Assembly (NCBI GenBank): GCA_035610365.1
Contig: CM069433.1
Span: forward strand, 180,064,882-180,128,881
DNA length: 64,000 nt
From: Aquatica leii
Taxonomy: Eukaryota > Arthropoda > Insecta > Coleoptera > Lampyridae
Direction of reading: 5' to 3'
The notes under the pieces were generated by a model. It was not told the origin of the DNA, searched no databases, and saw only the letters and a program-made list of their open reading frames with translations. This document shows positions 1 to 9,923 of this stretch, in pieces (positions within the stretch are counted from its first letter, which is position 1; the number at the start of each line of letters is the position of its first letter). The position numbers were made by a program, and so were the translations under genes.

Positions 1-1010
1 AGTAAACTGATTATTTCAAAATGTAAATTCTTAAAATTAACAATACTATTTTTAAACTACCTAGATTAATTATAAACTGTCTAGGTTTGGTTACGAAACT
101 AGGTAATTATTCATTAGTCAATACGTCTACCAATTTTCTTTAAATCAAACTGTTCATATTTGACTTTCAAACCAAAAAAGTATTTGCAAGAAACTTCTTT
201 GTTGTTTTAATATTTATTTAAGATGCTATGTTTAATTTATTGTATTTGTATTTTATTTATTACGTAAACTTATCTAAAATTACCTATAAAAGTAAGGTTT
301 GTAAATTAATACTAATTGTACTTTGTCGATCCAACTAATTTTAGATTTTTTTGGCTATAAATAGAATTCATTAACGTTTCAGTAACAAAAAATAATATAA
401 TTATGGATTTCAAGTGAAAATGAAAATTGTTTGTGACGGTTCAATAACTGGTAAAAAAAAGAGAGACAGCGCGTGATATAAAAATAACAAATATAATTTG
501 AAATTGAACACATCAAAAACATAAAATAATAAGAAATCGATTACCATTTTAGTAATAACATGAAATGTACACGAAGTTCTGTTACCTCTTTACGTTGGTT
601 GGTGTTCTTTATTGAAATAAATTAGTAATATAGGTAAAAGACACAATAATTTTACGGTGGAATTAATGCTTTATTAATTGTCTATAATTTTAAATTAAAT
701 ATGTTTAAAAAAAATTAAATAACTTGACAATTATATCCAGCATCGTTACTTGGAGTAGTTATATACATTTGGTGATAAGAAATTATGGGGTTTGGTTATA
801 TGATAAGAAATTGATGATTCGAAATTCGGTATTATGTAGAGGTTTGGTGAGCCGACACTTAAATCTAAGGTTCACATTATGGACATCCGTACGAAACCTA
901 ATTTTGTTGTGATGATTCACTTGAGATTATATCATGTTATAAACAAATGCTATGTACATACAGTTTTTTTTGCCATATTTAACCAGTTTGAATCACTTAG
1001 TTTATGTGAT
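1..1010. other. AT-rich stretch, no gene seen
   Basis: I see no coding similarity on either strand here. The one short open frame near 724-912 has no recognisable motif. Part of this stretch may be the LTR of the gypsy fossil that begins on its right, but I could not fix an outer LTR edge. Confidence 0.5.
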
Positions 1011-1100
1011 ATTGTAACGTAATTTTATTTTGTTTAACGTGGGCAAAATACATTAACATACTACATATAAAATTCAAGCATATATCCAAATTCGGTTACA

Positions 1101-1115
1101 ATTCTCCCCCTTTGG
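1101..1115 (-). other. Polypurine tract and LTR edge of element A
   Basis: On the minus strand CCAAAGGGGGAGAAT lies directly before TGTAACCG. A purine run touching a TG-starting LTR is where plus-strand DNA synthesis is primed in LTR elements. It marks the inner edge of the 3' LTR at about 1100. The outer LTR edge was not resolved. Confidence 0.6.
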
Positions 1116-1849
1116 ATTCCACATACCGTCTCGGGTGGGATCCAACAGTGAATGATATCTGCAATAGATTAATTGGTGATACACAGCAAGGTGCTGTACA
1201 TGGTTGATTAATCTTGCGAGCTCGGCGAGGATACGTAGTACTCGTTGTTGGCACATCATCTACTACTGGAACTGGTATAGTCAGGTCTTCTTCATCTGAA
1301 GAAGGTAGCGTCGAATTCTACACTATAACCACGGTGCTGGATTCACACTTTTATTTTCTACAAAAGGTGTCAATGCAGAAACATGGTAAGTTCTGAGTAA
1401 AACATAGTATAAATATAAGATGTAGGCGATACCTTCTGAATAATGAAAAATATGGTCCATCTTGTTTTGGAGCAAGCTTAGCACTTAATAAATTCGATCC
1501 TTTGCTAAGGATATGGGTGTCAACCAGAACCCGATCACTAACTTCGAAATGTTCGAAGTCTCGACGGTGTTTATCAACATACTTCTTATTTTTGTCTTGT
1601 ACTGCTTCATGTCTTTACCTACCATTTTAAAAAATTTTCTCGGTCGTCTAGAGATATGGGGTAACCTCTGGTATAAAATTTTCATTTTCTAGTACAGTGC
1701 GCAAGCCGCGTTTGACATCACTAGGGCTCTTTAGTTTCAGTCCAAAACTCAAATAGGCAGGACTATATCCCATAGACAAATGCGTGCTGCTGTTTATTGC
1801 GAATCGTACCAAAGGCAATGTTTCCTTTCATTTGGTATATTCCGTTCCC

Positions 1850-2360
1850 ACAATAATAGATAACTGTATCTTCAGATCTCGGTTTCGTCACTCTTCAGGA
1901 TTTGAAGACGGGTGATATAAAGGTGTGAGGGTCTATTTAAATCCTATACAATACGCAACTTGCTGTATTATCTTCACAACAAATTGATTACCATGATTGC
2001 TGATAACTTGACGAGGGGTTCCATATCTTAGAATGATTTCATCAATAAGGCATTTTGCGTAGGCTTTGGCGGTTGTCTGTTTTAATGGGAAAAACTCCAT
2101 CTATTTTGTCGTCGTATCATTGACTGCAAATATCCAACGTTCCCCTGCTTCCGTCTCTGGAAGAGGTCCAACCAAATCCATAACTAAGTTTTCGAACCTC
2201 TGTGCCAACACTGGAGTTTGTAATAGTCCATCTGGCTTTAAATTTTTTGGTTTATAACGCTGACACTTGGAGCGTTTCTTTCCGTGCTGTTCAATATTTC
2301 GTCGCATGGATGGCCAATAGTACTTAACGGCAATTTTAGTATAAGTTTTATCCACACCAT
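1850..2360 (-). pseudogene. Ty3/gypsy integrase fossil (element A)
   Basis: This is a pol integrase relic. The zinc-binding segment has the order expected of an H2C2 domain (KYYWPSMRRNIEQH, then CQRYKP). It leads into the catalytic core (VMDLVGPLPETEAGERW), whose first aspartate is visible. Related core sequence continues towards 1850. Integrase would insert element cDNA into host chromosomes. Orientation and domain order agree with the RNase H and RT pieces at higher coordinates. It is treated as a fossil. Confidence 0.85.
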
Positions 2361-2559
2361 AATGACTAGCCGGCGCGGCGGATAGTAATGATATTCCTGC
2401 AGAATACTCGCCTTTAAGAAGGCAAAACTAATCGAGCCTCTTTACCGTCACTATCAGGTGGATAACGGTATAGTATTCTGTTTAACATAAGGTAATCTCG
2501 ATCACTCCATCTGTAGAAATCTATTTCATTTGGTGACAGACTTTCAAAACACGTAATCA

Positions 2560-2900
2560 TCTTTCTTACATCAGGGTCACCTTAACTGTTTTCGGGTAAT
2601 TCTTGGCGATTCAATTGGCATTAACACAGAGACAGTACACACAGAGCATAAACCCAATTTGGCATCATAGCACGGGGAACGGGACAGCGTGTCTGCTATA
2701 ACATTGCTGCGTCCAGGAGTGTACTCTACCTTCATGTCAAAAGACTGTAAGATCAACGCCCATCGTGCCAGACGACCATTCGGAGAACGTAACGGTTGAT
2801 GATCAGTCGTTATAGTTACCGTAGATCCATCCAAATAACCTCGGAACTTCTGCACTGCATAGACTATCGCCAAAGCTTCTTGTTCCGTAGTGCTGTAATT
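2560..2900 (-). pseudogene. Ty3/gypsy RNase H fossil (element A)
   Basis: The translated minus strand shows the RNase H end and connection domain typical of gypsy pol: AIVYAVQKFRGYLDG, then ITTDHQPL, and a tail EYTPGRSNVIADTLSR that normally closes the domain. This enzyme removes RNA from the RNA-DNA hybrid during reverse transcription. It is a relic in an old element. Confidence 0.85.
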
Positions 2901-3265
2901 TTCGGCAGCACTTAGAAAACGACTTGCATATTCACGTCACGACCCTCCTCCATATGAGCTGGCATCCGTTTGTAGGTTCTATAGTAGACTTGGATCTGCA
3001 GGTCGTAGAATGGGTAAAGTAGTTAGCAAACGTTTTACTACTGCGTACGCTTCTTTTTGCTCCGGTCCCCAACACCAGGTAACAGCTTTGCGAGTTAGTT
3101 GACTTAATGGTCGTGCCACCTCGGCGAAATTTGCTATGAACCTTTAAAACCAACTGCAAGTCTGCAAAAACGATAAAACCTGTTTAACATTTTGTGGTAA
3201 CGGTCGTTTTACAATTGCGGATATTGTTCCCGAATCAGGACTAATTCCATTAGGCGTTATAATAG

Positions 3266-3675
3266 TGAAACGTATTTAAATTTAAGAGCTTTCTCGAACT
3301 TGTTATCCACGTTCTAGAACGTATACCGAAAGATATGGAACATTCGAGAAGGATTTCCAAAATGTGTATAAATACCGTACACACAAATCGTAGGTCAATT
3401 ATTCTCGTAATGTGAAAACGGCAGTGTTAAGAAGATTATTCAAGTTTAAATAAATAAATAATTAACGCGTGTGTGGAGATAAATATACGGAGTAGAATCT
3501 TGTACTTGTCTTTAGTGTAAACAAACTTTATCTTCGTGTAGGTGATATAAATTAATGTAAGTATTTTTATTAAATATCCTTAGATTTAATTAATTCAGTT
3601 AGCTATAAACATGTACATATTTTTAGTATAAGTAAAAATAAATTAGTTTTAATAATAATAATAAAATTCGTTACA
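3266..3675 (+). mobile_element. Diverged solo LTR of the macrodomain gypsy family, nested in element A
   Basis: This 410-bp block runs TGAAAC...TTACA and aligns along its length with the reverse complement of the LTRs at 32063, 38200, 53973 and 61312. Shared landmarks in order are a TTCTAGAA palindrome, a TATAAATAC box, ATCGTAGGTCAATTATT and a tail ending AATTCGTTACA. It interrupts the reverse transcriptase region of fossil A, whose similarity continues on both sides. Flanking 4-mers (ATAG on the left, ATAT on the right) resemble a target duplication with one difference. It is an old insertion reduced to one LTR. Confidence 0.8.
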
Positions 3676-4140
3676 ATATGTCTTAAGTATTTAACACTCG
3701 CACAAGCAAACGTACATTTAGCACGATTCGCGTTTAATTTAAAAGTTTGTAACCGTTTTAATACTTGATGTAAGTCTGTCAAATGTTCTTCAAAGCTACA
3801 CAAAATAATAATTAGATTATCTAGATACGCAAGCACACTAACATTACCTAAACCTGCTTTAAATCTGTCTATTAATCGCTGAAATGTTGCCGGTGAATTT
3901 CTCAGTCCAAAAGGCACCCTCTTAAACGGTATATTCTAAATGGGGTGATAAAACCTGTCTTATCACGATCTTCGAGTTTCACTGAGACCTGCCTGCATCC
4001 AGAAGTTAAATTAATTGTAAACATACACATTGTCGGTTTTGTAGCATTTAATAGATCATCGATCCTCGGAAGTGGGTAACGGTCAGGCACTGTAACACTA
4101 TTAGTCAGACGATAATCGACGCATACTTTCATTTTTCCAT
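3676..4140 (-). pseudogene. Ty3/gypsy reverse transcriptase fossil (element A)
   Basis: Reverse transcriptase motifs appear in order on the minus strand: [26 protein letters not shown], shortened here to its ends VDYR and PLPRIDD, then MPFGLRNSPATFQRL and the active-site region LAYLDN. The palm domain is cut by an inserted solo LTR at 3266-3675, and similarity resumes below it. The element is old and broken. Confidence 0.87.
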
Positions 4141-5329
4141 CTTTTTTGGTACTAAAACAACTGGAGCTGCATACGCTGACTCGTATTTTTCGATGATGTC
4201 ACCTTCTATCATTTTCTCAATTTCACCTTTCAGTATTTTCTTCTTCGCAGGTGATAGTTTGTATGGCGGTACTGCAATTGGACTGTCATCGCTTAATTTA
4301 ATAGCATGCTCAGCAAACGGCGTCGTTTCCTGGATATTAACGAATACTTATCGATGACGTCTTATTAGATCATTGAGCTGTTTCTTTTCAACTTCACTCA
4401 ATTCAGTACCTTCATTGTCATGAAGAGCTAATGATATCTCAACTATATTTATCGCTGTATGATTTTGATCATCCATTCTAGGTTCTGCAAGTAAGGTATA
4501 AGCATCGTATGGTTTATCTAAGAACCAGTATTTTATTTTTGGTATCTGCACCTAAAAGTGTTTTGCTATCTACATGTTTAGGTACAGCTATAAATTGCTA
4601 TGGAATGGCATATTCATAAAAAATTACTGTTATATCGAACAAAAAAACAGGAACATTTTTAGGTTTTCCATCTACCAAAATCATTTCCATAATTGATTCA
4701 GTTTATGGTACTTTTTTTTTCCTACAAATGTCTACATCATTTTTGATCAGCTATTTTTGATCGTGCACTAGAATCTACAAATGCTAATCCTGTAAGATCA
4801 CTTACTGTAATACGTAGCATTGGACGTAAGACATTAACTTCTCCAAAATCGGCAGCTAACACTTCAGTAGATGAAACGCTGTTTGCTGTAATTGTTGCAT
4901 TGTTTTAGGACACAAATAAGGATGATCTGCACTATGGACATTGGGATCTCACAAACCCAAGTGTACCACAAGTTGACCGTTCACTCAAAATGGTAGTCGG
5001 TGAAGTTACTACCTCTCTTGTACTTCCATTTGTGTTTTTTCGACTTTGAGCTGCTGTCAGCTTTCTGCATTCACTCTGTATATGAACATATACTTATTTA
5101 CAGTGTTTACATTGGAGTTGTTTTAACTGTTTCAAAACCCGATTCAATTGGTCGAGCCTTTGTTATCAATTCATCATCTTAATCAAATCTTTCAGGTATG
5201 CAAAAAAAATTTAAGACCACACTTTAAGTTATTTTGGAAGAACACGAGAGATACTGTGAACCGTCGAAAAATCAAGTGACTAAGCATTATAATTTTTTTA
5301 AAAGGAACTGTTGAAGGGTTCGTTAAAAT

Positions 5330-7090
5330 GCTGAAAGAATTAGCTGCCTCTTGCGATTAAAAAAAAAGATTGTTTTGGTATGTGACTGAATATTCCTGGA
5401 AATAAAACATCCACAAATTTAAAACAAGTTTTCACGTGCGAAATTAACTTCATATTCGGGTTATGCTATTCAAACAATAAGTCAAATTTATTTTAATTGT
5501 GAATTCAATCAACCTTCTACTATTATTTCACGTTTTAAAAAATACTATTTTAAAATTCAATACTAGGACTTTACAGGAAAATGTTGTATCTCTCACTATT
5601 GGAGTTAGAAAAATTCTAACAGCCCTGAAAAATCGAGTGAAAGAGAATAAATGCTCAAGATAAATATCATTGTTTCTGTTAGTGAGCTAATTGATTGGCT
5701 CTATCCAACTGTAATATCTCTTAAGGTCAGTGGTGAAGTGAAGGATATATAATCCTAGGTTTTTGAATGCTTAAATAAAACGTGAAAACTATCATATACC
5801 AACTCAAGATGTTCTATCTAGTATACTCGTTAATGCTAAATTTTTTACACTGCTGAATGCAGCTTCTACATTCCTCTAGATCTCATTAAATAATGACAGC
5901 TCATGTACAAGTGCAACTTGTTTTGGTAAATTTCAATTTCTAAGGGTACCTTATGGCATTTTATCGGCTCCGAAAATAGTTCAAAAATTTATGTGTGAAA
6001 CAATTAGATGGTTTGAGAGGTTTCATTGTTTATTTTGATGATTTTTTACTTTTAGGGAAACCATTGGAAAAACACAATTAAAACTTAGATTTTGTGCTAA
6101 ATAAAATTTAAAAATCTGGACTTACCTTGAATATAGAAAAGTCAAAATTCTTTAAAAACCGTGTTCATTTTCTGGAACAAGTTTTAAATCAAAAAGGTAT
6201 AGACGCAGATGGGAAAAAAATAAAACCAATCTGCAAGATGACATATTCCCAAAACTGTAAATATTTACAAAGATTTCTTAAAATGATCACTTATCTGAGC
6301 AAATTCATTCCACGGAAACTTTTGTACTTAGAAAAGTACTAGTAAGAGGAATGATTGGTAATAGACTGTTAATGAATCGAAGTGTTTTGACTTGTTAAAA
6401 CAGTTGGTTATATCGCTACACCTGGACTAGCATATATTGACAAGAAAAAAGAGATTACCTTCTCTGTTGATGCAAGTCCATATGGCATGGGTACCATGAT
6501 GAGCCACAATAGTCGCGTAATTGAATATGCTTCTGCAGCACTTGCGCATACTCAACAAAGATATAAACACATAGAATAGCAGCTTCTTGCAGTTGCAAAC
6601 GTTTTCATTATTAGACATTTTGGCACAAGATCAAGATCGAAACAGATTACCGACAACTACTAGGTGTCTTTAAAAGACCATTGGATGAATTATCCCCAAG
6701 AAATGAACGATTACTTTTTCAATTGCTTGGATATGACTTTGAGATGACCTATATTCATGGAAAGCTAATGCATGTGCCTGACACATTAAGACAACATTTA
6801 AAGATAAAATAAACACAAATTACATAGATCAGCATTTAAGGACTTACGCTGTAATTTTTAAACAAGCTTTGAAAATGAAGAAAAGTTTAAAAAAGTTATA
6901 AAAAAGGATTCTGCATTTCAGCCTAACCTCAATCAGGTACCCTTAGTTCAGTTAAATTCTTTTGGATTGTTGGATTAACAAAGGTTCATTTTCTCTTCAA
7001 AACGAGTTTTTGCCATGGTTCGTGAATTTATTTTTTGGCTTTAAATTTCTCAAGGTATTAAAAGCTTTGTGGTGAGTGAAAATATAGATA
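5330..7090 (+). mobile_element. Old Ty3/gypsy LTR retrotransposon fossil B
   Basis: This second, unrelated gypsy relic is on the plus strand. Similarity begins with a protease-like segment near 5430-5520. Reverse transcriptase follows (about 5600-6330, with a YFDDFLLLG active-site region and LNIEKSKFFKNRVHFLEQV). Then come RNase H (about 6420-6800, SVDASPYGMG and KLMHVPDTL) and the start of the integrase zinc-binding domain (about 7000-7090). The pattern is closer to mag-like gypsy elements than to fossil A, which is inference. No LTRs were seen. It has many breaks and is old. Confidence 0.82.
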
Positions 7091-7256
7091 AAATGTCCGT
7101 AATTTATTGTAAGAACAAATTGTCAAATTTTATTTATAACAACTGCTCATTGTTGTATTTTAATGTATGGATGCGTATTAAATTTTAATTGAAACCTTAA
7201 AATCATTGGGTTTCCCTATTTTTTTTGTTTCTGTTATTACATATTTCGTTAGTAGA

Positions 7257-7640
7257 GGGGCAAGTTCTCACAACGTTAATTGTGGGAAAACTAAAAGAAC
7301 GTACTGCTTACGACATCTACCTAGTTAGTTAGGCTTCGACGATTCGCCCCTACAAGTTACAAGTTGGTATCTTTCCGCATACGTTTGCTTGAAAGTTTGT
7401 TTTGTATATTTAAAAGTAAAATTATAGTGCCTCATATATTGTGTTGTTCTGAAGTTCTTTTTAACTTGAAGATAAGGATAAGTGATAACCTTTTAATATA
7501 TATCATAGAGTATTAAATATTGTATAAACAATTACGATTGCTTTTGCTATACAAATACATCAAGTCAATTTAGTTAAACATGGTGGTTGGGGCAAGTTGT
7601 CACAATGATAGGGCACGTTGTCACAGTGACAATCTGCCCC
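7257..7640. repeat. Left subterminal repeat cluster of the pogo-like element
   Basis: Copies of a motif close to GGGGCAAGTTGTCACAA lie at 7257-7273, 7589-7605 and 7611-7626 in direct orientation, and at 7626-7640 inverted. The last two abut, forming the palindrome TTGTCACAGTGACAA. Subterminal motifs of this kind are typical transposase binding sites. Confidence 0.75.
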
Positions 7641-7685
7641 GTTAATAATACAGACCTAAATCAATGACGTTAAAATTAATTACAG

Positions 7686-9286
7686 ATGGTTCGAACGTAT
7701 AAGCGTAAGACTGATCGAAGTACTCCCTCGAGTGATGTGTTGCTTAGAGCTGCTAGGACAGTTAAAGACAACAATCATCTCATTTCAATTAGGCAAGCTG
7801 TTAAAGATTTCAATGTTCATTACAGAACTTTGGCAAGATACTGCCAAAAGACCGCTAATGAAGTACTTGCTAATGGCATCTCTAATGTTCAGATGAGATA
7901 TAAAAGTCCCAGACAAATTTTTAACGCCGAAGAAGAGTTGCAATTGGAGATTTACATAAAAAAAGCGTGTGATATATACTTTGGGTTAACTCCCACAGAA
8001 GTAAGAAAACTAGCTCATGATTATGAAAAAGCTCTTCTAAAGCCACTACCTCAAACCTGGTGTGATTCGCATATGGCAGGTCCTGATTGGTTTACTGGGT
8101 TTCTGAAAAAACATCTCAGACTCTCAATAAGAACACCGCAGTCAACAAGTTTATCAAGAGCTACCAGCTTTAACATAACCAATGTTGCTGCTTTTTTCGA
8201 CAATTTGGCTAATTTGTACGACCGCCACTATTTTCGTCCAAGTGACATATACAACATAGACGAAACTGAAATCACTACTGTACAACGCCCTGATCGCATT
8301 GTTGCTAGAAAGGAGTTTCGGCAAATTCGAGCTTTAACTTCTGCGGAAAGAGGGAGCCTGGTGACAATGGCTATTGCAGTGTCTGCTGCCGGAAATAGTA
8401 TTCCTTCGTTTTTTGTGTTCCCTCGTGTCCATTTTAAGAACCATTTCTTACAAAATTCGCCGCTCAGAAGCATTGGAGCAGCTAAAACATCGGGTTGCAT
8501 GAAAAGTGAGCAGTTCCTACCTTTCATGTAACATCTGGTGGGTACAGTTAAGTGCACGAAAGATAGTCCTATTTTATCGTTATTGGATAACCATGAGTCC
8601 CATTATCCATAGCTGCCTTAAACTATGCCAAGGATAACGGGGTTGTGATGCTGTCATTTCCCCCAAATTGCAGCCATAGGTTACAACCCCTTGACAGGAC
8701 TGTTTTCGGCCCTTTGAAGAAATATCTAAATTCTGGTTGTGCCTCGTGGTTGAAAACTAACCCAGGCAAGACAATTACGATTTACGATATTCCAGGAATT
8801 GTTGCAACTGCTCTTCCACTGGCCATTGTTCCTAACAACATAACATCTGGATTCCGAGTGAGTGGAATCTATCCGTTCAACAGGGATATCTTCACAGATC
8901 AGGACTTTCTTCCCAGTAACGTCACAGATCGTGAAAATCCAAATAACACACCTGTCAATTTGTTAGAAACCGGGAGACAAGACAAAGACAAAATGGACGT
9001 TCTAGACAATCCACCTTCGACATCTGCTGTATTGGGGATGGATGCTTTGATATCTCCAGAAAACATTCGTTCAGCAAGCACACCTTCGACATCCGCTCTA
9101 TTAAAAATGGATGCTTTGGTATCTAGAGTATCTACAGAAGACATGCGTCCAACAAGCACACCTTTGACATCCGTTGTGTTGAAAATGGATGCCTTGGTAT
9201 CTCCAGAAGACATTCGTCCACTACCAAAAACTGGAGAGAGAAAAACCGGGGTACAGAGAAAAAAAAACGTAAATCTGCTATTTTAA
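7686..9286 (+). pseudogene. pogo/CENP-B-like DDD transposase, disrupted
   Basis: This is the transposase of the pogo-like element. It starts MVRTYKRKTDR at 7686. An N-terminal psq-type helix-turn-helix (residues about 15-60, RQAVKDFNVHYRTLARYC) is followed by a CENP-B-like second DNA-binding region (residues about 78-150, including GPDWFTGFLKKH). The DDE_1 catalytic domain comes next: first Asp in NIDETE (8259-8261), second Asp in LLDNHESH (about 8586), third Asp in QPLDRTVFGPLK (8693-8695). The first frame meets TAA at 8529-8531, and a frame change near 8600 leads into the open frame 8645-9286. The family is well established, and the copy cannot make a full-length enzyme as read. Confidence 0.85.
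9011..9228 (+). repeat. Three imperfect tandem repeats encoding a Ser/Thr-rich linker
   Basis: Units starting near 9011, 9080 and 9158 (about 69, 78 and 70 bp) each encode a version of TPSTSALLKMDALVSPEDIR. They lie between the catalytic domain and the PHD finger of the pogo-like transposase. The repeat is visible at both DNA and protein level and probably arose by local duplication. Confidence 0.75.
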
Positions 9287-9597
9287 CGGACACTCCGGTA
9301 AAAGATGAATTGGAAGCTGAGCAGTTAAAAGCAAGAGGTAAGCAAGTAAAGAGACGAGTGTTCTCTGGAAAAGGAGGTGTCTCTGGATAAAAGAAGAAGG
9401 CGAAAAATCCAGAACCAGGTTCTTCCTCTGAAGAAGAAGATATTTTCTGCCTAGTGTGCAATGGTAGATATAGTATCTCCAAAGAGCCGTGGCTACAATG
9501 TATGCGATGTGAAAAATGGTGCCATAGGAAATGCGCAAATGCAGACCCCTACTATGTATGTCACAGTTGTGATTCCGATGACAATATTATAGTTTGA
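9287..9597 (+). pseudogene. PHD finger tail of the pogo-like transposase
   Basis: Downstream of the linker, in a third frame, the plus strand encodes a basic stretch, an acidic run and then a C4HC3 zinc finger: CLVC, QCMRC, WCHRKC and VCHSC, closing at TGA 9595-9597. PHD fingers usually read histone H3 tails, so in an insect pogo-like transposase it may bias target choice, which is inference. One in-frame TAA precedes the finger, and the frame differs from 8645-9286. It is therefore part of the broken gene. Confidence 0.75.
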
Positions 9598-9677
9598 TAT
9601 AATTTCGAATGGTTTTCTTTTTGTATGGGCGTTTATTAAATTTATTTAATTACTAAGTTTACCGCATTTTTTAACTC

Positions 9678-9912
9678 GTGACAACTTACCCCGCTCCTTG
9701 TGACAACATACCCCGTTATGGGGCTTGTTGTCACACGTTGCATACACTTAAAAAATATGTTCCTGCACCTTAGGTATTTAATATTTCTTTAATCCTAATT
9801 GTCTATATTAATCAATACACATGTAGCTACGCCAATCAAAAGGTTAAACATCAATTTTTTTTAAAAAGAGCATACAAAAAAATAAAACGCAATTTTTGTG
9901 ACAACTAACCCC
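9678..9912. repeat. Right subterminal repeat cluster of the pogo-like element
   Basis: The same motif recurs at 9678-9692, about 9698-9714 and 9896-9912 in inverted orientation, and at 9720-9736 in direct orientation. Together with the left cluster there are about eight sites within roughly 400 bp of each end. Confidence 0.75.
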
Positions 9913-9923
9913 GGTCTCCTCTA

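Larger units (their letters stand above)
1011..5000 (-). mobile_element. Old Ty3/gypsy LTR retrotransposon fossil A
   Basis: A degraded Ty3/gypsy element lies on the minus strand. Read from high to low coordinate, it shows a Gag-type zinc knuckle (about 4935-4980), an aspartyl protease trace (about 4740-4800), reverse transcriptase (about 4140-3190), RNase H (about 2900-2560), integrase with zinc-binding and core domains (about 2360-1850) and an integrase tail that ends near 1105. A polypurine tract and a TGTAACC LTR edge follow. It is broken by many changes and is clearly old. A solo LTR of another gypsy family sits inside the reverse transcriptase region. No matching second LTR was found to the right. 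Confidence 0.85.
7255..9921 (+). mobile_element. pogo-like DNA transposon with both ends and TA target duplication
   Basis: A 2667-bp Tc1/mariner-superfamily element of the pogo/Tigger group. TA dinucleotides flank both ends (7253-7254 and 9922-9923). The ends begin GAGGGGCAAGTTCTCACAA on the left and, reverse-complemented, GAGGAGACCGGGG then TTAGTTGTCACAA on the right. The motif GGGGCAAGTTGTCACAA recurs inside both ends. The coding part runs from 7686 to 9597 and encodes a DDD transposase with a C-terminal PHD finger. It is disrupted, so the copy looks non-autonomous now. Confidence 0.85.
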
